Source: Patagioenas fasciata
Lineage: Eukaryota; Chordata; Aves; Columbiformes; Columbidae
Length of the DNA stretch: 64,000 nt
Direction: 5' to 3'
Assembly (NCBI RefSeq): GCF_037038585.1
Contig: NC_092520.1
Location: forward strand, 59,672,501 to 59,736,500
Notes under the pieces: generated by a model
What the model was told of the DNA's origin: nothing
The model's database searches: none
The model's input: the letters and a program-made list of their open reading frames with translations, nothing else
Shown: piece after piece, positions 13,001 through 25,458 of the stretch
Layout: the number at the start of each line of letters is the position of its first letter
Position numbering within the stretch: the first letter of the stretch is position 1
Translations under genes and position numbers: made by a program

Positions 13001-14359
13001 TACAGAATACTTACAATGCACATTCATTCTCTGTATTTATTCTTATTGTTCACCGTACTTCTTACAGATTAAATATATCTCTTTATTAAAAACATATGTC
13101 TGTATTTGTCTAGATGTAAAACTATTCTATCTTAGTAAATTTTTTAAGAAACTTCAACCAATTCTACATGTGTGAATACATTATTTATCTTCTTAAAGCA
13201 CAAGGCAGAATTTCTGGGCTTGCTTGCCCAGTTGTTTAACATTTAATATTTTTAAGTATAGCAAATTAGTAGACTTTGTCTGACAGTTAATGTAATTAAT
13301 CTCAGCTTGTTGTTTCATATCATATTGCCAGTAAAGATATTTGCTGTTTGTTTTCCCAGAAGAAACTTTTGCAATTGTTTTGCTGCTCAATTTTTTCCCC
13401 TCCTTCTTTCCCCCCTGTATTAAATCTCTAGCATGACCTCCTTTTCCCTTTCCTCCCCTTCCCACAAGTAGGTAAAAATATAAACAGGGTTCTTTTTGTT
13501 TGTTTGTTTTTAAAGTAGCATGATGTTGTCTCTAAGTTTAGATATTCTGTTAGGTAGTGTCTTAAAATTGAGAACAAGGATGCGGGTAATGAACAACTAA
13601 AAGAAATAATTCTACAGATTTAAATATCAATACATAAGATGATATTGCAACTACAAATCTTAGATAATCATGCTCTGCCATCTATATCTAGGCTGACTGA
13701 GATCAATGTTATACATGGTGTCCTCAGGTGTGTGTTGTTACTGTTCATCTTTTCAGCTTTCAATTACCTTTATTAGATCATGAGAATCAGAATACAGCAA
13801 GGAAAATGCACAGCCACTGCATTCTCAACAGGTAGGAAATGAGTGTCTCAAGCTGTGTCTGCTGTGTCCTTCCAGATTTCTGTCCTTACTAATCATCTTT
13901 TCAGAGGACATTTGCTGGTTGCCAAAAAAGAAAGTTATTTCATAGATGAATGTGACTTCTGAAATACGATCAATAAATAAGAAATGTCTGAAACAATAAC
14001 TTTCATTACACCTGACTAATCTTGTTTAAAATTCCAAAGTGCCTGTTGGATTTCAGAAGCTTTGCAAGACCACTTAATGTGTCACAGCATCTTTTCTTGA
14101 GGAGAATCTGGTGACATTTTAAAATGCTGCATGTATACTCTTCTGAATACTTAGTTTATCTTGTAGTGTAATTTAGGTATCACAGAGTCTCTGGAATGTG
14201 TTTAATTATCAAAAAGCAATCCGCATTAAAAAGCACAGAAAAATTCCAATGCATTTAAACCAGGTATGTTATACTTCTTTGTAAACAGTGAAAAAAGGTT
14301 TGTACACCTACCTAACTTCTATTGCAAATTCCTGATTTGCTGTTGGCTTTTTTCCACAG

Positions 14360-14483
14360 ACCAGGACAACTGGGGTGCAATGTAGACTTGCTGCTCATGA
14401 TCCTCCATTCAGTCCACATCCTGAGGATGTGGCTAAAGACTGCCATATTTTACTGTCAAACTGCTTCTCTGCACTGGAGAGAC
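14360..14483 (+). other. Candidate host exon (speculative)
   Basis: A pyrimidine tract ending TTTTTTCCACAG is followed by 124 nt open in frame and then by a GTAAGG donor-like site at 14484. The frame starting at 14360 reads with a protein-like composition (for example LAAHDPPFSPHPEDVAKDC) and is less AT-rich than its surroundings. A second frame is also open across the stretch, which weakens the case. I recognise no protein family and see no partner exon nearby. It could be a real internal exon, a pseudo-exon or chance. Confidence 0.22.
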
Positions 14484-15323
14484 GTAAGGTTAATCTTCTC
14501 CTTCTTGTACTCTAAATGAAGACCAATGTAAAATCTTTTGCTTTGTTCTTCATAGCATAAATAGGGTAAGAAGAAGAATTGAAAATACCGTCTGTACAAA
14601 AAAAAGGACATACATTTCAAAAAAGACTGCTGATACTTTCTAAGTCAACTTACTGAAAATATGATCTTATTGAAAAACATTTCTCAATTTTATTTTAAAA
14701 TAAGTAATGCTATTATGTAGTAACTTTATTCTATTATTTCTTTTCATTTTTTTTAAACCTCAATCTTCAAAGGTAAATGTTATGCATTAAATGGGGACAT
14801 GCTATTCTATCCTGGTAACAGTGACAGAATTATAAAGAATGTATTTCATTTTGATGTACAGCTCTAATGCACATCTCTTTCTGACAAGGATAAGGTCACC
14901 TGTCATAAAATTGTATTTCCTGTCCAAAAATTTATATGTAACTATTGCAAATTGTGAAATAGTTTAAAACTTAAGATATATGATGGAGCTGTTGACCTTT
15001 TCTTCAGTAGAGGTAATACAGATATCATTGCCAATGTGTTTGTTTGTCATTTCTCAGAATGTATGTAGCATTTTGATTTGCAAATCAAAGACAGAGACTT
15101 TTGGTAACTCGATTTTTTTTTTTTTCTTATTTTTATTTTTTTAATCTTTTTTATTTGGACTTTGTGTAATACACATTTGGAATATGTATATCCCATTGTG
15201 CTACAAATTTTCTCTTGTCTTTCACAGGAAAATTGGAAAAAAAGGGGTTTATTACCTCAGGGAGAGTACTTAAGACCTCAGATCAATATTGAAAATGCAG
15301 AAAGACTTGACATATGCCAAGCA

Positions 15324-15354
15324 TTTGGTTTTGGTTTTGGTTTTGGTTTTGTTT
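15324..15354. repeat. (GGTTTT)n simple repeat
   Basis: Four consecutive TTTTGG-type hexamers are seen directly. There is no longer array around it. Confidence 0.75.
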
Positions 15355-15867
15355 GAACAGAGTAGACATGAGCCATAAAGCACAATGAATATGTAAGTTG
15401 GAAGATGTAAATAACAGATATTTTTTCATACATAAGGAGTTATAGCTAAAAACATTAAAATACAAGTTTAAATTTGACAAAAGGAGATAGTTGTTTAGCC
15501 TTTAGGATTTTCTACCTCAAGTTAACATTGAGCTTATAATGATTAAGAAAAGATAGTGGAAACTCACACAGAAAACGAGATCACCCATAATCTACATCAG
15601 CCTTAAAATTCTAGAAGGAATATGAACCCCTGTTTTAGAACCTGAGGTAACTTCATTTGGGGGCTAGTAAGAAATTTCCTATAAATATCATGTTCCCCAT
15701 ATTTGTTACACAACAACACAAAAAAACCCCCACCCAATATTCTAAAAAGAAAAAGGAGGAAAAAAAAAAAAACCCACAAACCAACTCTCCAATCAACAAT
15801 ACAACAAAGTTATTCTTATGAAGAATCTTTTTTCTCCATTGGAGAATCACCTGTGGAAAAAATTACT

Positions 15868-17126
15868 CCAAATTTTCAAGGATAAGAGGGTCATTAGGGG
15901 CAGTCAACAGGGCTTCACCAAGGAGAAGTCATGCTTGACCAACCTCATTGACTTTTATGAGGACATAATGAGGTGGATGGATGATGGCAGGGAGGTGGAT
16001 GTGGTCTGCCTTGACTTAAGTAAGGCATTTGACACAGTCTCCCACAGCATCCTCACAGCTAAACTGAGGGAGTGTGGTCTGGATGATCGGGTAGTGAGCT
16101 GGACTGTGAACTGGCTGAAGGAAAGAAGCCAGAGAGTCGTGGTCAATGGGGTGAGTCTAGTTGGAGGCCTGTATCTAGTGGAGTGCCTCAGGGGTCAGTA
16201 CTGGAGCTGGTATTGTTCAATATATTAATCAATTATTTCGATGAGAGAATAGAGTGTACTATCAGCAAGTTTGCTGATGACACCAAGCTGGGAGGAGCGG
16301 CTGACATGCCAAAAGGCTGTGCTATCATCCAGAGAGACCTGGACAGGCTGGAAAAATTTAATAAAATATAACAAGGGCAAGTGTAGAGTCTTGCATCTGG
16401 GTAGGAACAATCCCAGTTTCCAGCATAAATTGGGGAATGACTTGTTAGAGAGCAGGGTAGGGGAAAGGGACCTGGGGGTCCTGGTGGACAGCAGGATGAC
16501 CATGAGCCGGCACTGTGCCCTTGTGGTCAGGAAGGCCAATGGCATCCTGGCTGTACTAGAAGGAGTGTGGTTAGTAGGCTGAGAGAGGTTCTCTTTCCCC
16601 TCTGCTCTGCCCTGGTGAGACCACACCTGGAATATTGTGTCCAGTTCTGGGCCGCTCAGTTCAAGAAGGACAGGGAACTGCTGGAGAGAGTTCAGTGCAG
16701 GGCAACAAAGATGCTCAAGGGAGTGAAGCATCTCCCTTATGAGGAAAGGCTGAGGGAGCTGGGTCTCTTTAACTTGGAGGAGATCGAGGAGTGACCTCTT
16801 TAACGTTTATAAAGCATGAGTGTCATGAGGATGGAGCCAGGCTTTTCTCGTTGACAACCAGTGGTAGGACAAGGGGTAATGGGTTCAAACTGGAACACAA
16901 AAGGTTCAGCTTAAATTTGAGAAGGAACTTCTTCTCAGTGAGGATAAGAGAACACTGGAACAGGCTGCCCAGGGGGATTGTGGAGTCTCCTACTCTGGAG
17001 ACATTCAAATCCCGCCTGGACACCTTCCTGTGTAGCCTCATCTAGGTGTTCCTGCTCCGGCAGGGGGATTGGACTAGATGATCTTTTGAGGTCCCTTCCA
17101 ATCCCTGTCATTCTGTGATTCTGTGA
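15868..17126 (+). mobile_element. CR1 LINE, 5'-truncated copy (RT C-terminus plus 3' UTR)
   Basis: About 1.26 kb of CR1 in sense orientation. It starts in the reverse-transcriptase domain: a stretch like SCLTNLIDFYEDIMR, then LDLSKAFDTVSHSI, and the catalytic FADD at about 16270-16281. It continues through the thumb region and the 3' UTR to the terminal ATTCTGTGATTCTGTGA octamers. The coding frame breaks several times (near 16180, 16370 and 16570), so no active protein is encoded. Loss of the 5' part is the usual result of CR1 target-primed reverse transcription. The 5' boundary is approximate. It belongs to the same subfamily as the copies at 17483 and 22181. Confidence 0.93.
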
Positions 17127-17482
17127 ACTTCTAGTACATCCACTCAGCTTGATCACCTCACTAACTTGCAGATGGAGGTAAACATTAGATAAGGTAACAC
17201 TGTTTATCTTTACTGAATTTTTTTGATTAATTCATCTGGGAGAGTGAGTAGTATTGAAGGAAGAGGTGGAACAGTCCACCTATTTAAGGCATCCATCATT
17301 CTCCAGGAACTATGCAGAGAATGAGTAGGAAAACTTAGACACCTAAATCCAGTCCTCCGAACCACTCTAAGATTTAAGGATGAAAGTTTTTCAAAAAGAA
17401 AATAATGGCAACAGGTATCACATTTTCCATTATATGATCAGGATGATGGTGGAGAAAGTAGGAGGCAAATTCTAGCAAGATC
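17127..17482. other. Unannotated spacer
   Basis: No recognised feature lies between two CR1 copies. Confidence 0.5.
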
Positions 17483-17569
17483 ACATTCCTGTGTAACCTC
17501 TGGCAGAGGGATTGGACTAGATGATCTTTTGAGGTCCCTTTCAATCCCTAACATTCTGTGATTCTGTGA
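17483..17569 (+). mobile_element. CR1 LINE 3'-tail fragment
   Basis: This 87-bp fragment carries the CR1 3' end: GGATTGGACTAGATGATC, then the GAGGTCCC block, then the ATTCTGTG octamers. It is an extreme 5' truncation of the subfamily seen at 15.9-17.1 kb, on the same strand. Confidence 0.9.
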
Positions 17570-20500
17570 AGATCTCAATCTTTGGAGCTCTGACCTGCAT
17601 CTCAGGAATGTGCTTTCTTGCCAGTTCTCAATAATACATTTCAAAGTGCAAGAATCAAAAGGTTGCCCTACAAGAGAAAACAAGCCAAACAAGCCTCAAG
17701 GCTGGGTTCAACAGGCTTACTTTGCCTGGTGTTGTTGTGTGGAGCATTGTTGCAGCTCGTTTCCTTTAACACAAATTGTCTACCAGGAGAGTATTACGTT
17801 AGCTGTTTTGGTTTTGGTTAGTTTTGCACAATTCTGAACTGGAACATGTAATGTTAATAATTTTAATATAGGGAGGAATAACAAGTCATCATGCAGTGTA
17901 TAGAGAACTATGACCCTAAAATAATTAAAAGAGAAGTAAGGACCTAGGATATCACCTTGAAGGATGGCACTACAGTCTTCAATAACAATTAATGAGTGAC
18001 TTAAGAGTGATTAGCTGCTCTTGACAATGGGAACTTTGGAGTTTGACGAAACCGATTTTAGGAACAACAGAAAAGCCAAGTATGAAGCATAGAACATAGG
18101 CCAAAAAAAAAAAAAAAAAGAAAAAGCGCAAGAGTAAGTTCAGATGTAGCAGAGTTATAGAGCAATACAGAAAGAAAAAGGGGAAAATTGTATTATAGAA
18201 CATCTATCTAATTTTAATATCTTACTCTTTCTGATGAAGGATTCAGGAGACTGGCCTTCCCCAGGTCTGACTGAAACTTTTGAATTTTAAGACCCAGAGG
18301 AGTAGCAGAGTAGCAGAACAGGAAATGTAACAGAGATGTAGACACCAAGAGACTTTTTCCTGCATAGCAACTTTTAATTTTAATACTGTTAATGAGATAG
18401 ATTTGTATTAACTAGATGATGCAGACTGAGTCTGCTAGTATCACTGTAACTGGACTAATAACTACTGTTTAGTTATACATTAGTTATATGATAGATTCTT
18501 GGCTTCATGTGTAAGATGGATTCCCTTTTTGGGCAATAAGAAAATTAAGTATGCAGTGGCAGAGTTAAAAGAAAGGGCAAGTCTGAGGGAGCATTGCTTG
18601 AGTATTTAGCATTAGGACCATGTTTGGATAAAGAACAAAAATAATATTAGGGAGGGACCACAGTCCTACATCTCCTACATACTGCATTAATACATTAAAT
18701 AAAGTGTAGTATGGAATCAGTCACTGTCCTGGAGGGTCAAATTTTTTCAAACTTTCCTAGAAATCTGCTACTCTGGATAATAAAGGACTCAGATGGTGAG
18801 TAGATCAATGTTTTTCAGAAGATAATAGTGCTTAAATGTCTAAAGTTAAATAAGTACTTAAAATTACATTCCCAGAAAAGCTTTCAGAATATCTAAAGAA
18901 GTGAAGGATACTTGATTCAGACCTATTCTTCTGGTCTTTCTACATGCATAGTCTTTATGCTGAAAATGTTCATGCTATTAAAGAATCTGTATAGAGCATA
19001 AAAGCCTGTGCAAGTGGGAGTGACAGACACTGGCAGCAGCTGGGATAGGGGAAAATTGAAGAATTTAGAAACACAGACCTGAAGGCTGTCTGGCATCCCA
19101 AACACTTTAAAAGCTATGACTTTGAAGATACATAATTTAATCCTGGTAGATTTCTTCAAAAAAATGCATGATCTCATGCTTTCGAATGCCTTTATATGGG
19201 CATATTTTAGTTACTCTGGTATTTCTATGTTCTTCTGGTTTCTATCAGCTTATCAACAACCATTGTCAGCATGGAAAGAAAAATCCAGCCCACTGAGTAA
19301 ACAAACAGTGCAAGTAATTTTGAAACTGATCCATGTAAATTCTGGATATTCCTATACAGCTTGGTTGCCTGCACCTGAGGATGCACACATTGCCTTCTTG
19401 TGTAACTTGTGCCTTTTAATGAATTTGCCTCTGATGAGCAATCCTCAGATCTGATTACTTCTGCATTTGATATTTTCACAGTAACTACTCTGAGAAGCAG
19501 TTGTACCTTGGATATCTTCAGTATCATTCATGCTTTAGAGAAGTTAGAGAGAAAGAACAATGGGCATGAGGTTGAAGGGTTTTGGTATTTATCTTGTTAA
19601 ACTTGGTACATTTGCAGCCTCCATTCTGCTCATCTATAATTTAGGCTAGAGATACAGAACAAAAAGAAGAGTTAAACAGCAGCAGCAGTGCAAAAAGTAA
19701 TTGGAAACATCTGATTAATGTCAGAAAGAATGTCAAGTAATAACTGAAGGAAAATAACTAAAATAGAGGCCAGTAAAAGTGCTAGTAGTTCCAGACACTT
19801 GTAGGTATCCAATATATTTTTACATAAAAGTTTACAGGTGTATTAAACTCCAGCAGTGAATGAATTTAGCTACTTTATGTCACAGTAGTAGCATTTATCT
19901 GAAAACCAATGAATGTGCTCAAGAATAGAAGCCTGCTTGGCTGAGGTTTTTCTTTTAGTTTTATTAGTTACATTACAAACTTGTGTTTGACTTTTATTTA
20001 TGTCCATGAGATTTCCTTCATGTTCAATGATTTTTTAAAAAAAATTTTATTGTTCCACAAAAAAACCCTTGCTTATCCATCAAAAGAAAAAAAAAAAATC
20101 AGAAACTAAAGAACAGCTATATTTGATTTGAAGTATCATTGATATGCATTTTAATGGATCATCGGATACCAGCAATAGTTAATTCTCTATCATAGTTATT
20201 GACCAGTTATTTTAAATATACTCTATTAGTTTAGAATGGAACAGGAGTGTCAAAAGGAGAGTTTAAATTGATAGGGCTTTGGACACAAAATTGTTTACAG
20301 ATTGTTCCACCAGTAAAGGTTACAGACCTAAATAAAACATAAAACGCAGACTGATCTTCACTACTGAACATTACCAAATCCAGACTTCTTTATCTTTTTA
20401 TGGAAACAGACTCTTTACTGCCAGCTGTCCCACCACACCAGTCAAAACTGTTCCAGTGATGGTTATTACTTCTCTTCCAGCATTCACTGGGTAAATTAAA

Positions 20501-22180
20501 GAAAAATGGTCACAAAGAAAAACTTCATTTCATAATTCCATCTATTTTAGATGTGTATTTTTAGTAACACATTGAATCAAAAAGTTGCCAAAACTCCAGT
20601 TATTACCCCTGCTAAAATATCTACAAAATTAATGATATTGGCTTACTATTTTAGCAAACAATATACTTGAGCTTTATTAACTCAGAAGCTGCCAGAATGT
20701 ACACAATAATGACAACTTTTCTGGTTCTAACCTCCAGTAACAATCTTTCCACTGGTTATGATGGCAGCAGGTCTCAGCCCAACTAGATAAAAATACTGCT
20801 TTATAAATTATAAACAATGTATATACTAAGAAGAAGGAAATTACAAACGCACCAGAATGATTTCTTAAAAGAATCACTGCTATAACGCAATAGTACTCAT
20901 TTAACACTTACAATTCTTTACAAGAAAAGATGGAGATAGGGATTAATTTCTTAATTAAATCAAACAACATTAGGACAGGACCCAATAATCTTCATAAAAA
21001 ATAGATAAATTAATGATACTGTTACTTTATCATGATGAACTGATGGACCTGCAGTTTAGCTCAATAATACAGAAAAGTATGAAATCATGAAATCAATGAT
21101 AGCACAAAAGTTTTTTCTGAAATACTGACAGTTGACATTAATGAATATCAATGATGGCCACTAAATGTTGTATTTTGTTGAAGTTAAAATGTATATTCAT
21201 AATAACAAGACTGACATCCAACAGCGATTTAAGCTGTCAGTTATATAGATCATAGTGAAAAGTAGAATAAACTTTCAGATCACTTCTGCTGACAAAGCTG
21301 AAGCCCCTTTTTTGTAGGATCAAGGTCTGAGATATTTCATAGCTGCTAACACTAACCTTGAAGTACCTAATATTATATCACACACATGTAAATCTCTCTC
21401 GTGTCCTGTTGACTTAGCTTAGCTGAGTTTGCAACATTTTTTTTCTGACTGCCTAAAAGTGACTTAAACATTTTTTTTCTGACTGCCTAAAAGTGACTTA
21501 AACAGGTATGCACTTAAAAAGCTGCATATGGTCAGAAAATAACTTTGTATAAATGTCTTCGATTTGGTAGTCTTTAGTTATTTTTAATTAGTACACTGTT
21601 CTTTAGTGGATTTTTTTTTCCCTTCTGTAAGTCTCCTAGCAGTAGCATATCTAATTAAATTATCCTTTCTTTGTGTGTGTTTCAAAGCACTCCTTAGTAT
21701 ATCAATAGGAGGGGGTGGACTTCCTGTTCACCACAAGAAAAGTCCTGAATTCTCATATTTTTCACATAAGTAATTTAATTATATCTTCTGTTTTATCTAA
21801 ATACATATGAAGAAAAATATTTTGAATTTTTGACTGCAACTTTAATAGACACTACAGCGTAGCAGTGCTTGAGCACACAAAAAGACAGATTCCATTTCCT
21901 TGTCAGAGTGATGTTTCTACCATCCTTCTGTCTAATGAAAAGCCACCACTCAGACATGGTGTGACATCTAGGATCCATATAAACTACCAATTAATAAAGC
22001 TGATTTTCCCCTGGCTGACCCATTCATCCCCTTGAACCTAGTTTTCTTCCAGAGACACAGTGCAGTGCATGTTTTTTAATCAACGGGAAAGTGATTGGAA
22101 GATGAGAAGAACAAAGGGTTTTGACACAGAGGTGTCAATGGAGAGGAGTTCTTTTCCATGTGTACTTTGCTAAGAACAAT
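17570..22180. other. Unannotated interval
   Basis: No recognised gene or interspersed element. It includes an A-run near 18102-18119 and a 34-bp tandem duplication at 21433-21504. Open frames at 19.1-19.6 kb overlap on both strands and have no recognised motif. Confidence 0.5.
21433..21504. repeat. 34-bp tandem duplication (2.1 copies)
   Basis: A 34-bp unit starting AACATTTTTTTTCTGACTGC occurs twice back to back without a single mismatch, followed by four bases of a third copy. Perfect identity points to a recent slippage or unequal-exchange event. Confidence 0.9.
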
Positions 22181-23127
22181 TGGTGGAGCCAATATTATTC
22201 AATATATTCATCAATTATTTTGATGAGAGAATAGAGTGTACTATCAGCAAGTTTGCTGATGACACCAAGCTGACAGGGGTGGCTGCCTACCAGAAGGCTC
22301 TGCTGCCATCCAGCGAGACCTGGACAGGCTGGAAAGTTGGGTGGGGAAAAATTTAATGAAATATAACAAGGGCAAGTGTAGAGTCTTGCATCTGGATATG
22401 AACAACCCCAGGTTCCAGCATAAATTGAGGAATGACCTGTTAGAGAGCAGGGTAGGAGAAAGGGACCTGGGGGTCCTGGTGGACAGCAGGATGACCCTGA
22501 GCCGGCACTGTGCCCTTGTGGCCTGGAAGGCCAATGGCATCCTGGCTGTACTAGAAGGAATGTGGTTAGTAGGCTGAGAGAGGTTCTCCTTCCCCTCTGC
22601 TCTGCCCTGGTGAGACCACACCTGGAATATTTTGTCCAGTTCTGGGCCGCTCAGTTCAAGAAGGACAGGGAACTGCTGGAGAGAGTCCAGTGCAAGGCAA
22701 CAAAGATGCTCAAGGGAGTGGAGTATCTCCCTTACGAGGAAAGGCTGAGAAAGCTGGGTCTCTTTAGCTTGGAGACTGAGGAGTGACCTTATGAATGTTT
22801 ACAAATATATAAAGGGTGAGTGTCATGAGGATGGAGCCAGGCTCTTCTCGGTGACAACCAGTGGTAGGACAAGGGGTAATGGGTTCAAACTGGAGCACAA
22901 GGGGTTCCACTTAAATTTGAGAAGAAACTTCTTCTCAGTGAGGATAAGAGAACACTGGAACAGGCTTCCCAGGGAGGTTGTGGAGTCTCCTATTCTGGAG
23001 GCATTCAAATCCCGCCTGGACACATTCCTGTGTAACCTCATCTAGGTGTTCCTGCTCCGGCAAGAGGAGTGGACTAGATGATCTTTTGAGGTCCCTTCCA
23101 ATCCCTAACATTCTGTGATTCTGTGAT
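22181..23127 (+). mobile_element. CR1 LINE, 5'-truncated copy
   Basis: About 0.95 kb of CR1, closely matching the 3' three-quarters of the copy at 15.9-17.1 kb. It opens shortly before the FADD catalytic motif (about 22252-22263), continues through the thumb region and 3' UTR, and ends in ATTCTGTGATTCTGTGA. Frame breaks near 22560 and 22790 make it a pseudogene. The flanks do not match those of the 15.9-kb copy, so this is an independent insertion rather than a segmental duplication. Confidence 0.93.
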
Positions 23128-25456
23128 TTCAAATACAGAAAATCAGACTGAGTGAAACCTTTTACACTTTATTTTCCGTGGAAAATAAGGGTTTTGCTCA
23201 ATAAGGCTCTCTTTAAATTAAAAATGCCTAGAATTGTAAAAAATAATTTAAAAACCCTGGAAACTCGAAAGACACAGAACACTGCTGTTTGTATGTTCTA
23301 GATTTTAATAGAAAAATTATGTTCTTGTTAACAAAAACAAAACAAAACAAACAAAAACACTAGAGCAGAGTCAAAATAAAATCCTACTAGCTGTAATAAA
23401 TAAACGTGTCTTTATATATATGTAAAGTTCCTATATTAATATTTCAAGAACATAAAAGTCTTCCACAAGTCTTTCATTAAATGGAATTTCAAATAAGGAA
23501 AGATTTTACATATATATTACTAATGACTGATTTAAAACTTCCCAATCATACACATGAGGACCAAATGTGATAGAATAAGAACATTCGCTGCAAGGAAGAC
23601 TTCCAAGTTCAAGGCAGCATATTTTCAGGTCACAGGCAGCATAATGTTTTGTATAAGTGCTGTGCATGTTGTGAGTGACCTGTTAAATAAAGGGTGAAGT
23701 TAAGAATGGTCGAATGATAGAAGTTTTCTGATTAAATCTATAATTGCAGGTTTATAATGAAAACATCTAGATACCAAATATTATTGGAGTTAAACCCAAA
23801 CCTAGAGATAAAACTTGTTGGAGATTTTTGTTGGTTTGGCATACTCTTCACCTTTCCTATTTTTATTTTTATTTTGAGGGAAGGAAGAAATCAGGCAAGG
23901 AAGTTGTATGAAGACGAGTCTTATGTTACAAAAAATTGTCATTATGGCTTTTTTTTCACTGTTCTTATCATGCCATTCAGAGTAAAAAAAAAAAAAAAAA
24001 AGAAAAGTGTGATTATTTGTACTTCCTTTTTAGTTTTAAACTTTGATTTATAGGGGAACTGTCAATTCTACAACAAAAACCTGGAACATTTCTTGGAATC
24101 ACTGACATTTGTGTGTAATATAAACATGTAATAAGAATGTCATCTAACCACAGAACTTGCTTCCTGTTGAGAATACACATGGCAGCACTTGGATTGAAGT
24201 TTTTCAACTTTTTTTTTGTGTTTCTGATTTTTAATTGCAGAATTAGCTAGAGTATGAGGATGACTGCTATGCAGTAAAAATATTTGCTAGTCAGAGTATG
24301 TTGTATAGCAACACTGTTCCACAAAGTTTTGTGTAAATTTACTTCAGAGTAAAAATTAGCATATAGAACATAGTCTTACTTTTCCATTATCACTATTTAT
24401 CTTGCACACTTATCCCGGAGAATTGTATAAACCATCTAAATGTATCAGTTTAAATACTTTCATAGTTTTCACTGGATTGTCTTGACCTGCTGTTTTAATT
24501 ATATTTGCCAGTCGCTTAGTATGTGGTCGTGTATGTAACAGATTGCTGAATTCAGATGATCTTCTTTCTTATTAAAATGTTTACACTATTTTCTTTCTAA
24601 AGAGACACATACTACTCTAAATCATTAAGATTCTACATTTTTACCCTTTTCTAACCACATATCTAAGAGATATTACTATTCCTTTGCTTTCATTATTGCA
24701 GAAATAAGATGTACAACACCTCATTTTTTTACTTGCCTACTGGTGTGATCCAGAAGTTGTGAGTAGAGAAACATGGAGCATTAAAAAGTTCACAATAATC
24801 AAAGATTTCAAATTTGATCTCTTTTTTAAATTTCCAGATTTTTCAGATCAGCATCAGTGTCTACCCTTAATTGGAGACTGAGAGAATCAATTGGGCAAAG
24901 AGAAAAACTCTACAAGGATTTACCAGAAACATTGCAACTGTTTAAGTTTCAAGATGGAATTTTTGCACATATTATAGCTGAATTTTCCTGTGTGAGAGCA
25001 CTGGACCAGGGGAGGGAAGAACTGATTAAGGGTAATTTTGATTTACTGACATTTGATTGATCAATGGAAATGGAGTGTAGTGAATTTGCAGTTGCCTCTA
25101 ATAATAGATTATGTTGCTTCTTGAGCAGAGTTATATGAATATAGTCAATTAAGTTAGTGTCAGAATTGTCAAGAAATACAGCCACAGAGAAAAATATGGA
25201 TTCTGACCTACAGTTGCTAACAGGACTTGATTGACTTAGCCCTCTGCACTGCTCCTGCTAGACAGCTTTTTCCAAATGTCTGGCCTCTGGAACAGGAATA
25301 CCGAAAGACTGAGTAAGATTTAAAGGTGTACAGACTGAAGGAAGATATTTTTATCTTATTTTTCATTTTCTTAGAGCAAGAAGAACAGCCTCCAACCAGA
25401 GTAGTGAGCAAAACTACTGAGCAGAAGCAACTTGCTCTTCTGTGGCTATAGCTTCA
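23128..25456. other. Unannotated interval
   Basis: AT-rich sequence with an A-run near 23983-24002. The exon-like stretch at 24847-25031 lies in it. Nothing else was recognised. Confidence 0.5.
24847..25031 (+). other. Candidate host exon (speculative)
   Basis: A pyrimidine-rich tract ending in TTTCCAG and TTTTTCAG is followed by an open frame of about 60 codons and then by a GTAATT donor-like site at about 25032. The frame has mixed, protein-like composition (for example GQREKLYKDLPETLQLF). I recognise no family, and open frames of this size are common by chance here. Confidence 0.15.
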
Positions 25457-25458
25457 TA

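Larger units (their letters stand above)
5374..14359. other. Unannotated interval with simple repeats
   Basis: No recognised gene or interspersed element. The interval contains microsatellites (6297-6340, 6816-6841, 8386-8445), a T20 run (11787-11806) and two adjacent hairpins (9921-10007). The longest open frame (9177-9599, 140 codons) has no motif I can place. Confidence 0.55.
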
